Of a DNA stretch of 64,000 nt, positions 45,107-54,661 are shown piece by piece. The notes under the pieces are model-generated. The model made no database searches. It was not told where the DNA came from and was given only the letters and a program-made list of their open reading frames with translations. This stretch comes from JBFHIJ01 sp963678775 (GTDB lineage: Bacteria > Bacteroidota > Ignavibacteria > Kapaibacteriales > UBA2268). The stretch is from contig CAXXGR010000007.1 of the NCBI GenBank assembly GCA_963678775.2, positions 248,001-312,000 on the forward strand. Direction: 5' to 3'. The position numbers and the translations under genes are program-made. The stretch's first letter is position 1. The number at the start of each line of letters is the position of its first letter.

Positions 45107-46858
45107 ATGAATAAAATTATATTATTATTATTGATTTGCCTACCTTTTGTAGCAAAAGCCAATGATAACCAACAAATCCTAAAAGCGATGCATGATGAAA
45201 TCACTCGCTCTATGGATGAGTTAAAATTAGACAATTTGGAAAAACCATACTACATAGAGTATTCCTTAAATATTATGGATTCTTATACTGTCAAGTCAGA
45301 GTTAGGTGCAATAAATGAAGACTCTCATACTAAATTTGCTCGATTGACAGTTGGTGTGCGAGTGGGGGATTACACATTTGATAACTCAAACTTCTTTGAC
45401 ATAGGGCTTAGTTTCTTTGGGTCGAGCGATGATGAAGAAAGATATAAATCAAGAAAAATACCTTTTGACTTGGACTACCAATCTCTAAGAAGAGAGCTTT
45501 GGCTTGCAACAGATGCTGCGTACAAACAGTCTGCTGAGTTGCTATCCAAAAAAGAAGCTACTATCAAAAATAGAATGAGGAAAGATACAACTCATGATTT
45601 TATTAAAGTTGATCCAAAGAAGTCATATGAAATAGAGCCATATCCAAACTTCGATAATAAGTATTTTAAAAAAGTAGCAGAAACGCTTTCCGGTATTTTT
45701 AAAAATTCCCCAAGTGTCCAGATTTCCGGTTGCAACGTTGAGTTTCAACCTCAAACAATTTACTATGTTAATTCCGAAGGTATGGAATATATCAAAACTA
45801 AATTCTTTACCGGATTAGAAGTATTAGCAGCAACGCAAGCTGAAGACGGTATGCCTTTAGCAGATTTTCACACAGCTTATGCTAAGTATCCTAAAGATTT
45901 ACCATCTTTAGATTCCTTGAAAAAAGCTGTGAATATCGTACGTGATAACATAGTAGCCATGGTTAAAGCTGATGCTTTGGAAGAAACCTATGCAGGTCCT
46001 GTAATCTTTGCTGATCAGGCAGCTTCAGAAATATTTGCGCAAGTATTTGCCCCAAATCTCGTAGCTCAAAGAGATGCTCTAACAGAGGGTGGAGTTCAAA
46101 CTTCTGACAGATACGGTGCGTTTCAAAGAAAAATAGGAGGTAGAGTGCTCCCTGAATTTATGTCTATGGATGCTTTTCCGACTAAAGAAGAATATGACGG
46201 AGTAAAACTATTAGGTAACTACAAAGTAGACGACGATGGCATAGCTCCTTCAGATGTCAACTTAGTAAAAGAGGGTTACCTGAAAAACCTACTATCATCG
46301 AGAGTGCCTACAAGAAGAGTAAGAGAATCTAACGGCCATAAGAGAGGTGGCGCTCCTATGTTCAGCAATTTAGTAGTTACTGCCAATGAAAATGAGCTAT
46401 CTTATAAGAAACTAAAAGAACGCATGATGAAGCTCTGCAAGGACAGAGAACTACCTTACGGCTTAGTTATCAAAAAGCTTATGAATCAAAATCTAATGTA
46501 TACATCATTTTATAGAATGACTAAAGGCGCAATTAGCTTCCCTAGATCTCAAGATCAAATAATAGCGCTCGAAGCATATAAAGTCTTTCCTGATGGTAGA
46601 GAAGAGAGAGTACGTGGTACACTTGCAAAAGGATTTACTGTTCAGTCATTTAAAGATATTATCAACGTTAGCGATGAGTCTTATGTTTATAGTCTCTTAG
46701 CACCTTCCGTAGTTTCTTCGTTTATGAGTGGTGGGGACAGATTTGTTGCGGCTTCTATTGCAACACCGGACTTGCTGTTTGAAGATGGTGAGATTAGAAT
46801 AATTGAAGATGACTTCAACAAACTACCATTTGTAGAGTCTCCAATAAGTAGCAAATAA
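45107..46858 (+). CDS. Exported TldD/PmbA-family homologue lacking the zinc motif
   Basis: 583 residues with a signal peptide (MNKIILLLLICLPFVAKAND). It shares the order of conserved blocks with the upstream TldD-like protein, including VRVGDYTFDNSNF, YKVDDDGIAPSDVNL and SRVPTRRVRESNGHKRGG. At the position of HEIFGH it has SEIFAQ, so both zinc-ligand His residues are replaced. It therefore probably cannot bind the catalytic zinc by itself and may be the non-catalytic partner of the upstream enzyme, as PmbA/TldE is of TldD. It ends the three-gene operon, followed by a terminator. Confidence 0.88.
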   Translation: MNKIILLLLICLPFVAKANDNQQILKAMHDEITRSMDELKLDNLEKPYYIEYSLNIMDSYTVKSELGAINEDSHTKFARLTVGVRVGDYTFDNSNFFDIGLSFFGSSDDEERYKSRKIPFDLDYQSLRRELWLATDAAYKQSAELLSKKEATIKNRMRKDTTHDFIKVDPKKSYEIEPYPNFDNKYFKKVAETLSGIFKNSPSVQISGCNVEFQPQTIYYVNSEGMEYIKTKFFTGLEVLAATQAEDGMPLADFHTAYAKYPKDLPSLDSLKKAVNIVRDNIVAMVKADALEETYAGPVIFADQAASEIFAQVFAPNLVAQRDALTEGGVQTSDRYGAFQRKIGGRVLPEFMSMDAFPTKEEYDGVKLLGNYKVDDDGIAPSDVNLVKEGYLKNLLSSRVPTRRVRESNGHKRGGAPMFSNLVVTANENELSYKKLKERMMKLCKDRELPYGLVIKKLMNQNLMYTSFYRMTKGAISFPRSQDQIIALEAYKVFPDGREERVRGTLAKGFTVQSFKDIINVSDESYVYSLLAPSVVSSFMSGGDRFVAASIATPDLLFEDGEIRIIEDDFNKLPFVESPISSK

Positions 46859-46883
46859 ACTAGCAATAGATAGGATTCTAAAT

Positions 46884-46913
46884 AAAGGTATGCAGAAATG
46901 TGTACCTTTTTTT
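46884..46913 (+). terminator. Intrinsic terminator after the TldD-like operon
   Basis: AAAGGTA (46884-46890) pairs with TACCTTT (46903-46909) around a 12-base loop and runs into a T tract ending at 46913. Confidence 0.7.
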
Positions 46914-47055
46914 GTACGGTCTTACAAAAAATAAAATTGCATTTGTAATAGATTGTCCCATCTATATCATAAACCTTTAAAAGTAAACAACTTTTATCAA
47001 TTAAAATCGTAATTTTTGATATATAAACATTTTAATCACTATAGACTTAAGCAAT

Positions 47056-48426
47056 ATGAAAATAACAATGTACCTGTTTATCGCAATATTTATGAGTATG
47101 AGCTCTTTTTCTCAAGATATATCTGGCACTTGGACCGGCGAATTAGCTGTGCAAGGAACAAAATTGAAACTTAACTTTAACATTGATAAAGACGGTAGTA
47201 CGCATAAAGCAACTATGGATAGCCCAAGCCAAGGAGCTTATGGAATTCCTGCCAGTAATGTTACATTTACAAATCCGGAGTTGGAAATTGAAATTGTGTC
47301 TGCAGGAATTTCTTACAAAGGAAAACTAATAGATGATTCAAATATAGATGGTATATTTATTCAGGGAGGCAGGGAATTTGACTTGGATCTTACCAGAAGC
47401 AAGGAAAAAGCAACCGGACCAATAAGACCACAAGAACCTAAAAAACCATACTCATATAATAGTACAGATGTTAGTTTTATAAATGTTGAAGATAATGTGA
47501 CACTTAAAGGTACATTGACTTCACCTAAGAGTGGTTCTAATTTCCCGGCAGTAATTTTGGTTAGTGGTAGCGGAGCACAAAACCGCGATGAAGAACTAAT
47601 GGGGCACAAACCATTTTTAGTTTTATCAGATTACTTAACCAGAAATGGCATTGCTGTGTTGCGCTATGACGATAGAGGAACAGCCGAATCGGGTGGAGAT
47701 TATAGCTTAGCAACTACACATGATTTCGCAAAAGATGCTAACGCAGCAGTCGAATTTCTACGCACAAGAGATGATATAAATCATTCTAAAATAGGAATTA
47801 TCGGACACAGTGAAGGCGGGGCAATTGCTCCAATGCTTGCTTCTAAAGATGCTGGAATAGCATATATAATTCTTATGGCAGGCCCTATATTAGACGGCAA
47901 AGATCTTATGTTACTTCAGAAATATAAAATCGAGTCACAAATGGGAGCTCCAAAAAGTGTATTAGATAATAATAATAAAATATTTTCAGATGCCTATGAT
48001 ATTCTTGTAAATAAAAATCTTAATGGCGAGGTGCTCAAGGATTCTTTATTCAATCATTTTCAAAGAGAATACGCAGGTGCTTTGCCTAAAAACAATATAG
48101 ATGAACTTGTCAACCAGTTAACAAAAATTTGGTGGAGAGCTTTTATTTCTCTTAAACCTGCAGAATATCTAAGAGAAGTAAAATGCCCGACCTTGGCTAT
48201 CTTTGGAGAGAAAGACCTACAAGTTCCTTCCAAAGAGAATATTGAAAAGTTAGAGACGTTAGCGAGTAAAAACTCAAACATGAAAGTAGAAATTAAAGAA
48301 TTTGAAGACCTAAATCATCTATTCCAAGAGTGTACTACTGGTATGCCAAATGAATATGCACAGATAGAGCAAACAATGTCTCCAAAAGTATTGGAATTTA
48401 TCAAATCTTGGATATTAAAAAGGTAA
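47056..48426 (+). CDS. Exported alpha/beta hydrolase (EstD-like esterase/peptidase)
   Basis: 456 residues with a signal peptide ending near residue 19 (SFSQD). Residues 20-115 form a beta-rich domain (GTWTGELAVQGTKLKLNF). The hydrolase domain follows, with LRYDDRGTAESGGDYS, nucleophile elbow GHSEGG (Ser near residue 257), Asp in FGEKDLQVP and His in FEDLNHLFQE. This arrangement matches EstD-like hydrolases of unknown physiological substrate. Monocistronic. The 164 bases after it hold nothing I can identify. Confidence 0.88.
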   Translation: MKITMYLFIAIFMSMSSFSQDISGTWTGELAVQGTKLKLNFNIDKDGSTHKATMDSPSQGAYGIPASNVTFTNPELEIEIVSAGISYKGKLIDDSNIDGIFIQGGREFDLDLTRSKEKATGPIRPQEPKKPYSYNSTDVSFINVEDNVTLKGTLTSPKSGSNFPAVILVSGSGAQNRDEELMGHKPFLVLSDYLTRNGIAVLRYDDRGTAESGGDYSLATTHDFAKDANAAVEFLRTRDDINHSKIGIIGHSEGGAIAPMLASKDAGIAYIILMAGPILDGKDLMLLQKYKIESQMGAPKSVLDNNNKIFSDAYDILVNKNLNGEVLKDSLFNHFQREYAGALPKNNIDELVNQLTKIWWRAFISLKPAEYLREVKCPTLAIFGEKDLQVPSKENIEKLETLASKNSNMKVEIKEFEDLNHLFQECTTGMPNEYAQIEQTMSPKVLEFIKSWILKR

Positions 48427-48590
48427 GGATAAAGTCAAAAATATATTTTCATTGTTCACATGAATTTTTGTTTTGAATAACTATAGATATCCATTTTATA
48501 AAATCCCCAATACGAAAGTAAGCTCTTATTGTGGATTCTTCTGAAAAAAGTTGATAAAAGAATTTTAGTAAATCATATTGTATCAATAAT

Positions 48591-49718
48591 TTACACCGTC
48601 TTCTTATATCTCAATATCGCACTTACATTAAATATCACTGCGAAGATTCCCATCATTTTAAAATGGAAGCTTATGTTTTCTAATCCTGCTCCTTTTAGCA
48701 TTACCATCCGTATTACTTCTATGAAATATCGAATAGGATTTAGGTATGTGAGATACTGCACTAACTTCGGCATATTTTCTACCGGAGTGAACAGTCCGGA
48801 AAGTAATATGAAAATTACCATCACAAACCAGGAAAGAAACATTGCCTGCTGCTGAGTCGTTGTAAATGTTGATATAAATAGACCTATTCCCAAAAATACA
48901 ATCATATATGCCGTTGCAAATAAAAATATCAATCCAATACTACCTAATATCGGGATGTTATAAACTAATTTTGAGACAACTAAACCAAGAGCCAGTTCAA
49001 ATAATGCAATCACTAAAAACGGCAAAAGCTTTCCGATAATAAACTCATGCTTTTTAATTGGAGTCACATTTATCTGTTCAATTGTTCCTATTTCTTTTTC
49101 TTTGACTATGTTCATTGAAGAAAGAAATGTTCCTATCATCGTCACCAATAGAACCAAAATACCGGGCACCATAAAAGTGTCATATTTCAGATCTTCGTTA
49201 TACCAGTTAGAATATTCAACATTTATCTTTTTCAAGTCCTGTGGCTGCAAACTGTTGCTAGCAAGTGCCATTTCCTGAGCTACTTCTACATTGTAATCAT
49301 TCAGTATATTCATAGCATAATTCATTGCCAGACCGGCTTTAGTTCCGTCAATTGCATTAGTAACTACTTTTGTTTTTGCATGCTTTTCACGTACTAAATC
49401 ATATTCAAAATTATTTGGAATTTCGATATATAAATCGGCTTCTGAGGCTTGAATTGCAGCATCAGCGTCATGCTCACTTAAACATACCTGCTCTAAAACA
49501 AAATATGGAGAAGCTTCGAATTTATTAATTATCTGCCTTGAAACTGAAGACATATCTTTATCAACTATATACAGCTTGAGATTTTTAATATCAAAAGTAG
49601 CGGCGTTTGCAAGCACCAAGAGCTGAATTATCGGCATCACAAATATGATAGGAAGCATAGCTTTATTTCTGAAAACCTGCTTGAATTCTTTTTCCAATAG
49701 AAATTTGACATTCCTCAT
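48591..49718 (-). CDS. ABC-2-type efflux permease (YbhR-like)
   Basis: 375 residues. One N-terminal membrane helix is followed by a periplasmic loop of about 140 residues and five C-terminal helices. FLSWFVMVIFILLSGLFTPV and YLTYLNPIRYFIEVIRMVML are the ABC2 membrane signature. It starts one base after the stop of the paired permease and is last in the efflux operon. With its partner it would form the channel for the two ATPases upstream, exporting drugs or other hydrophobic compounds. Confidence 0.9.
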   Translation of the reverse strand: MRNVKFLLEKEFKQVFRNKAMLPIIFVMPIIQLLVLANAATFDIKNLKLYIVDKDMSSVSRQIINKFEASPYFVLEQVCLSEHDADAAIQASEADLYIEIPNNFEYDLVREKHAKTKVVTNAIDGTKAGLAMNYAMNILNDYNVEVAQEMALASNSLQPQDLKKINVEYSNWYNEDLKYDTFMVPGILVLLVTMIGTFLSSMNIVKEKEIGTIEQINVTPIKKHEFIIGKLLPFLVIALFELALGLVVSKLVYNIPILGSIGLIFLFATAYMIVFLGIGLFISTFTTTQQQAMFLSWFVMVIFILLSGLFTPVENMPKLVQYLTYLNPIRYFIEVIRMVMLKGAGLENISFHFKMMGIFAVIFNVSAILRYKKTV

Positions 49719-50822
49719 TTATAGCCTCACTTTGAAATTTTTGACACTAAGCAGTATAAAGCCAAGAGTAAAACCTACTAAAATCAATGTTTCCTGCCAC
49801 AAAATCTCCAACCCGGCACCTTTCAGCATTATATCTTTAACGATGATTATAAACCATCTGGAAGGATTTATTGATGCTACAACCTGCAATAGAATAGGCA
49901 TATTTTCTACAGGAAATATAAAACCTGAAAGAAGTATTGTTGGCAGCATCAGACCTACAAGACTTACCATAAGTGCCACCTGCTGAGTCTTAGCTTTTGT
50001 TGAAATAAATATACCAAGCGATAGTGCCATCATTACAAATAAAGCGCATTCCGCCAGTAAAAGAGGCAAACTTCCGACAATAGGAACACCAAAAATAAAT
50101 TTACCCATTACTAAAATCAAAATTGCATCTATATAAGATATTATCAAATATGGAATAACCTTAGATATAATTATGATAATTGGCTTCATTGGTGATGCCA
50201 GAAGCAATTCCATTGATCCGTATTCTTTTTCACGTGTCAGAGATATGGACGTCATCATTGCTGATACAAGCATTAGAATCACTGTTATAAGCCCCGGCAC
50301 AAACAAATACACACCCTTCAGACTTTTGTTATATCGCATTTCTACTTCATTTTCTATAACAAAATCCGGCATAAATCCTTTATTCAGCTCGTTTGCAAAA
50401 ATTCGGATTATAGAGCTTGTGTAGTTGATCAAAGTTGTTCCTGTGTTAGGGTCAGTTGCATCAGAAACGAGATGAATATTTGCTTCTCCTTCTTTATTCA
50501 GTTTCTCCGCAAAGTTTGGTTCTATAATAATTACCTGCTTTACCTGCCCGGTTTTGAATGCATCTTCTATTTCAGAATCTTTATTTATATAAGAATGAAG
50601 CTTATAGTAGTTTGTGGAGAGTATTTTGTTTATTAGTTTTTGTGACTGAAAATCTTTGGATTTATCATATATAGAGATATTTGCATCATTGATTTCATTA
50701 GTAATAGCAAATCCAAATAGCAAAATTTGAATTATAGGCATTCCGAATAAGATCAATAATGTCTTTTTATCTCTAAAAATATGGTAAAATTCTTTTTTAG
50801 TGAAGACAAGTAGTTTTTTCAT
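49719..50822 (-). CDS. ABC-2-type efflux permease (YbhS-like)
   Basis: 367 residues with the same layout as the downstream permease: an N-terminal helix (FGMPIIQILLFGFAIT), a periplasmic domain, and five helices including LLSGFIFPVENMP and SINPSRWFIIIVKDIML. The two are paralogues and presumably form a heterodimer. The ATG overlaps the upstream ATPase stop by one base. Confidence 0.9.
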   Translation of the reverse strand: MKKLLVFTKKEFYHIFRDKKTLLILFGMPIIQILLFGFAITNEINDANISIYDKSKDFQSQKLINKILSTNYYKLHSYINKDSEIEDAFKTGQVKQVIIIEPNFAEKLNKEGEANIHLVSDATDPNTGTTLINYTSSIIRIFANELNKGFMPDFVIENEVEMRYNKSLKGVYLFVPGLITVILMLVSAMMTSISLTREKEYGSMELLLASPMKPIIIIISKVIPYLIISYIDAILILVMGKFIFGVPIVGSLPLLLAECALFVMMALSLGIFISTKAKTQQVALMVSLVGLMLPTILLSGFIFPVENMPILLQVVASINPSRWFIIIVKDIMLKGAGLEILWQETLILVGFTLGFILLSVKNFKVRL

Positions 50823-51553
50823 TATTTAGCTCTTGCAATTTTGAGAAAAACTTCGTCCATATTATCTGTTTCATATCGTTGTTTTAAGCCCGCCGGACTG
50901 TCTAATGCGTCGATTCTGCCATCTACCATCATTGAGATTCTATCGCAATATTCTGCTTCATCCATGTAGTGAGTGGTAACAAACACCGTCACTCCTGAAT
51001 GTGCTGTTTCATAGATCATTTCCCAAAACTGCCGTCTTGTAATAGGATCAACACCGCCTGTAGGCTCATCTAAAAAGACTATATCCGGAGAGTGAATAAC
51101 TGCAATTGAAAATGCAATTTTTTGCTTCCAGCCTAGAGGAAGCTCGCCTACTAAAGTATTTCTAAGCTCCTGCAAACCAAATCTATTTATAAGCTCGTCT
51201 GCTTTCTGTTTGATTTGTTTATTGCTTAATCCATATATACCTGCAAAAAATCTGATATTTTCATATAAAGTCAAATCCTCATATAAGGAGAATTTCTGAG
51301 ACATATAACCTATTCTTTTTTTGATGCTTTCAGACTGCGTAAAAACATCAAACCCTGCCACGCTTGCTTTGCCGGAAGTAGGAGAAAGCAAGCCTGTAAG
51401 CATTTTCATAGCAGTTGTTTTACCCGCTCCGTTTGCACCCAAAAAACCAAATATCTCACCTTTTTTCACATTAAAAGTAATTGCATTCACAGCCGTAAAA
51501 CTTCCAAAAGTTTTAGTCAGGTTTTCGGCTTCTATTACATAATTATTTTCCAT
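50822..51553 (-). CDS. ABC efflux ATPase, second of two
   Basis: 243 residues. Walker A LGANGAGKTTAMKML, signature LPLGWKQKIAFSIAV, Walker B IVFLDEPTGGVDP and H-loop VTTHYMDEAEYC are present. The signature is a non-canonical PLGWK form. It overlaps the first ATPase gene by 11 bases. In Escherichia coli YbhF both ATPase halves are one protein; here they are separate genes. Confidence 0.93.
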   Translation of the reverse strand: MENNYVIEAENLTKTFGSFTAVNAITFNVKKGEIFGFLGANGAGKTTAMKMLTGLLSPTSGKASVAGFDVFTQSESIKKRIGYMSQKFSLYEDLTLYENIRFFAGIYGLSNKQIKQKADELINRFGLQELRNTLVGELPLGWKQKIAFSIAVIHSPDIVFLDEPTGGVDPITRRQFWEMIYETAHSGVTVFVTTHYMDEAEYCDRISMMVDGRIDALDSPAGLKQRYETDNMDEVFLKIARAK

Positions 51554-52460
51554 CTTCCTTCACCATCAGCTCTATGAATGAATCTTCAATGCTCGGTTTT
51601 ATCTTTTCAATACGAAATGACTTTTTACATTTTACTTTGAGATAATCACTTAAATGTTCAAGATCTAGTCTCTCTTTTGGAGAAAAGTGACAAGTTTCAC
51701 CAAATGGATATGCTGAATGTGTATTTTCATATTCTCTAAGGTGAGTGATCAGCAAATGCATATTCCCTGCTTTAATAGAATATAGCTCTCTTTGGAACTG
51801 ATTTTCTACTTCATGTGGTGTCGCCACACTTAAAATTTTTCCATCCTGAATTAGTGCAATTCTGTCGCATCTGTTTGCTTCATCCATATAAGGAGTAGAA
51901 ACAAATATTGTAATTCCGTGCTTCTTCAGATCTTTCAGCATATCCCAAAATTCTTTCCTTGAAACAGGGTCAACACCAGTTGTTGGTTCATCTAAGAAGA
52001 GAACTTCAGGCTTATGAATAAGCGCACAAGACAAAGCAAGTTTCTGCTTCATACCACCTGATAATTGTCCTGCCTGCCTGTCTTTAAATGGCTCAATCTG
52101 TGAGTATATAGGAGCAATTAAATGATAATTTTTTTCAATAGTAGTTTCAAATATTCCAGCAAAAAGATTGAGATTCTCTTCTATCGTCAGATCTGTATAC
52201 AAAGCAAATTTACCCGGCATATAGCCAATTAACTGTCTTACTTTTTTATATTCTTTCACTACATCATGTCCCATAACATAAGCTTCGCCTTCATCCGGCA
52301 GCATCAGAGAGGTTAATATTCTTATAAGCGTAGTCTTCCCTGCTCCGTCAGGACCAATAAGACCGAATATTTCGCCTTCATTTACCTCAAGATTAACAGG
52401 TTTAAGTGCATGGATATCTTCATAAGATTTTTCTATGCCTTTAACTAGAATGCTTGACAT
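51543..52460 (-). CDS. ABC efflux ATPase, first of two
   Basis: 305 residues. Walker A IGPDGAGKTTLIRIL, signature LSGGMKQKLALSCAL, Walker B VLFLDEPTTGVDPVSR and VSTPYMDEANRC, with Pro replacing the usual switch His (STPYMDE rather than TTHYMDE), so this half may be less active. A C-terminal extension of about 90 residues follows the nucleotide-binding domain. It lies two bases after the membrane fusion gene. Confidence 0.93.
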   Translation of the reverse strand: MSSILVKGIEKSYEDIHALKPVNLEVNEGEIFGLIGPDGAGKTTLIRILTSLMLPDEGEAYVMGHDVVKEYKKVRQLIGYMPGKFALYTDLTIEENLNLFAGIFETTIEKNYHLIAPIYSQIEPFKDRQAGQLSGGMKQKLALSCALIHKPEVLFLDEPTTGVDPVSRKEFWDMLKDLKKHGITIFVSTPYMDEANRCDRIALIQDGKILSVATPHEVENQFQRELYSIKAGNMHLLITHLREYENTHSAYPFGETCHFSPKERLDLEHLSDYLKVKCKKSFRIEKIKPSIEDSFIELMVKEDGK

Positions 52461-52462
52461 AG

Positions 52463-53362
52463 CTACTCATCTCCGTTTTCAAAATGAATTTCGCCCGGCA
52501 TACCAATCTTTATAGAACCGTCATTTTTCACATTAACTTTCACAGCATAAACAAGATTAACTCGTTCCTCTTTAGTCTGCACAATCTTTGGAGTAAATTC
52601 AGCTTTATCTGCTATCCAGGAAATTGTACCTTCAAAGTGTTTCAGCTCTTCACCATTATCAATTGCCACAGATACTTTCTGTCCAATTTTAATATTCGCC
52701 AAACCTGTCTCACTTACATAAACACGTAAGATCATTTCACTTAAATCTGCTAATTTGCATAAAGGCTTACCCGGAACAGCATATTCTCCTAATTCGATAT
52801 ATTTCTTAAGAATAGTGCCATCTACAGGTGATTCAATTTTTGATCTCGTTATCATATCTTCTACTTGTTTAATGCTTACAGCCAATGGTTGTTTCTCACT
52901 AAGTATTCCTCTATTAGCAGTAGAAATAGAAGATTTTGTAGCAGCTATTTTTTTATCGATTACTTCCAGTTCGCCGTTGATGTCGTCAAGTTGTTTAGTT
53001 GTTGCTGCAGAATCTTTGAGAAGTTTTTCAACTCTGTTTTTTTCTCTGAGTACATTTGATCTTTGTTCTTCGAGTACATCAATTTGTACTTGCAAATTTT
53101 GAGTTTTTGCATCAATAGCAACACCTGAAGCAAGAAGTTGTTCTTTTTTGAGATGTAATTGCACAGTATCAATAACAGCGATTAATTGATTTTGTCTGAC
53201 ATCGTCGCCTTCTTCTATGCTCAGGTTTGTAATTTTGCCATTTGTTTCCGCAGATATAATTATCTCTGTAGCTTCAAAATTGCCGTAAGCATCTGCTTTT
53301 TCTTCATGTCTGTTGCACGCAGCAGCAAATAAAGCTATCAAAATCAAGAAATAGTATTTCAT
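52463..53362 (-). CDS. HlyD-type membrane fusion lipoprotein of the efflux pump
   Basis: 299 residues with a lipoprotein signal (ALFAAAC, Cys at residue 16). A biotinyl-lipoyl-like half (AETNGKITNLSIEEGDDVRQ) leads a coiled-coil hairpin of about 100 residues. A second half-motif (IESPVDGTILKKYIELGEY) and a beta-barrel follow. It would bridge the inner-membrane ABC complex and the TolC-like channel encoded just upstream. Similar in layout to YbhG. Confidence 0.92.
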   Translation of the reverse strand: MKYYFLILIALFAAACNRHEEKADAYGNFEATEIIISAETNGKITNLSIEEGDDVRQNQLIAVIDTVQLHLKKEQLLASGVAIDAKTQNLQVQIDVLEEQRSNVLREKNRVEKLLKDSAATTKQLDDINGELEVIDKKIAATKSSISTANRGILSEKQPLAVSIKQVEDMITRSKIESPVDGTILKKYIELGEYAVPGKPLCKLADLSEMILRVYVSETGLANIKIGQKVSVAIDNGEELKHFEGTISWIADKAEFTPKIVQTKEERVNLVYAVKVNVKNDGSIKIGMPGEIHFENGDE

Positions 53363-53374
53363 ATCACACCTATA

Positions 53375-54652
53375 TTATTTATTGCCTGTTTTAATTAGGA
53401 GGTTGCTTATTGCCATCTGCTCTTGCAAATGATGGACTGAGCGATTAATCTTTGAATTAGTAAGCTTTGTGACTTCAGATAAATACTCTGCAAAAGTTAT
53501 AGTGCCATTCATAAACTGAGAAAATGACATATTCACAACTTCAGTCTGCATTTCGATTATTTTTTCATCTTTGCCTATCAGCTTTTTGTACTTATCTATA
53601 TTCTGTTTTTCTGTATCTACTATGTTATTCAAGCTTCTTTGAAGTTCGAATTTTTCATTAGTATTGATTTCTTTATTGAGATCTATGACTTCTTTGGATT
53701 TGCTTGATTTAAACCAATCGAAAGGCTGCCATTTCAGATTTATTCCTGCCATATAATATGATTGTGCACCTTCTTCAAACACATTCATCGGGTTTGGATT
53801 CCCGTATCCCAGTTTTGCAAAAGCTGCAATCTTAGGCATAAGCGTGCTGCTTAAAGATTCTTTACCGGATTCCAGTAATTCATTTTTATAGTCTAAAGCT
53901 TTTAGTTCTGATCTATTTAATTCAGTTTTTAGGTTAGCAGTGTTATAGTTAGGAATAGCTAGAGTACCGCTCATTATTTGTGGTAATTCAGAATAGTTTG
54001 CCAAAGTGGATTTGACATTAGTTAAATCTGAAATAATTGAGCTTTTTTGGATTTCCAGATTTTCTATTTCAATTTTAAGTGACAGCAAGTTCTTTTTCAG
54101 AGCAACTCCATTTTTAAACATAGAGTTAAGTTGCTTTTCTCTTTCTTTCAAAAAGTCTATATTTTCCTGAATAAGCTCAGCATTTTGCTGAAGAAGAAGT
54201 GCCGAAAAATATAAAGAGTTTACATTTTCTTTAAGTTTTTGAGTTGTTATTTCAACGGAGTTTTGCTTAAGGCTAGTTTCTATTTTTTTACTATTTACTG
54301 CAGAGGTAACACTTCCTCCATCCCAAATCAACTGCTGCACTTGCGCAGTTAGCTGGTAATTCTCTTTAGGAATTTCTCTGATCGAAATATTAGGCAACTT
54401 AATTGGAAGCGACATTACGTCACTCTGGTAACTTGCACTAGCTTCTAAAGAAAGCTGCGGATAATAGTTTGAATATAAGTTATACTCCTCCAACTCTTTT
54501 TTCTGAGTCAGGAGAACAGTGTTGTTTTGTTGCTTATTTTTACTGATAGCTGCATTTATGCACTCATCAAGAGTAATTTCAGTAGCTCTAAGATTGCTAT
54601 GCTGTATCAGTGCACCCAAAATAAAAAATACGGTGAAAAGTATATATTTCAT
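53375..54652 (-). CDS. TolC-family outer-membrane efflux channel
   Basis: 425 residues with a signal peptide (MKYILFTVFFILGALIQ). The mature part alternates amphipathic helices and short strands in two repeats: ITLDECINAAISKNKQQNN opens the first, and MAGINLKWQPFDWFKS marks a strand region of the second. It supplies the outer-membrane exit of the efflux pump. It lies nine bases after the TetR gene stop. Confidence 0.92.
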   Translation of the reverse strand: MKYILFTVFFILGALIQHSNLRATEITLDECINAAISKNKQQNNTVLLTQKKELEEYNLYSNYYPQLSLEASASYQSDVMSLPIKLPNISIREIPKENYQLTAQVQQLIWDGGSVTSAVNSKKIETSLKQNSVEITTQKLKENVNSLYFSALLLQQNAELIQENIDFLKEREKQLNSMFKNGVALKKNLLSLKIEIENLEIQKSSIISDLTNVKSTLANYSELPQIMSGTLAIPNYNTANLKTELNRSELKALDYKNELLESGKESLSSTLMPKIAAFAKLGYGNPNPMNVFEEGAQSYYMAGINLKWQPFDWFKSSKSKEVIDLNKEINTNEKFELQRSLNNIVDTEKQNIDKYKKLIGKDEKIIEMQTEVVNMSFSQFMNGTITFAEYLSEVTKLTNSKINRSVHHLQEQMAISNLLIKTGNK

Positions 54653-54661
54653 TTATTTTAC

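Noticed and set aside
52755..53102. A Ser/Phe-rich plus-strand frame opposite the membrane fusion gene
   Set aside because: Antisense of a coiled-coil region commonly gives such open frames; no start signal or homology pattern.
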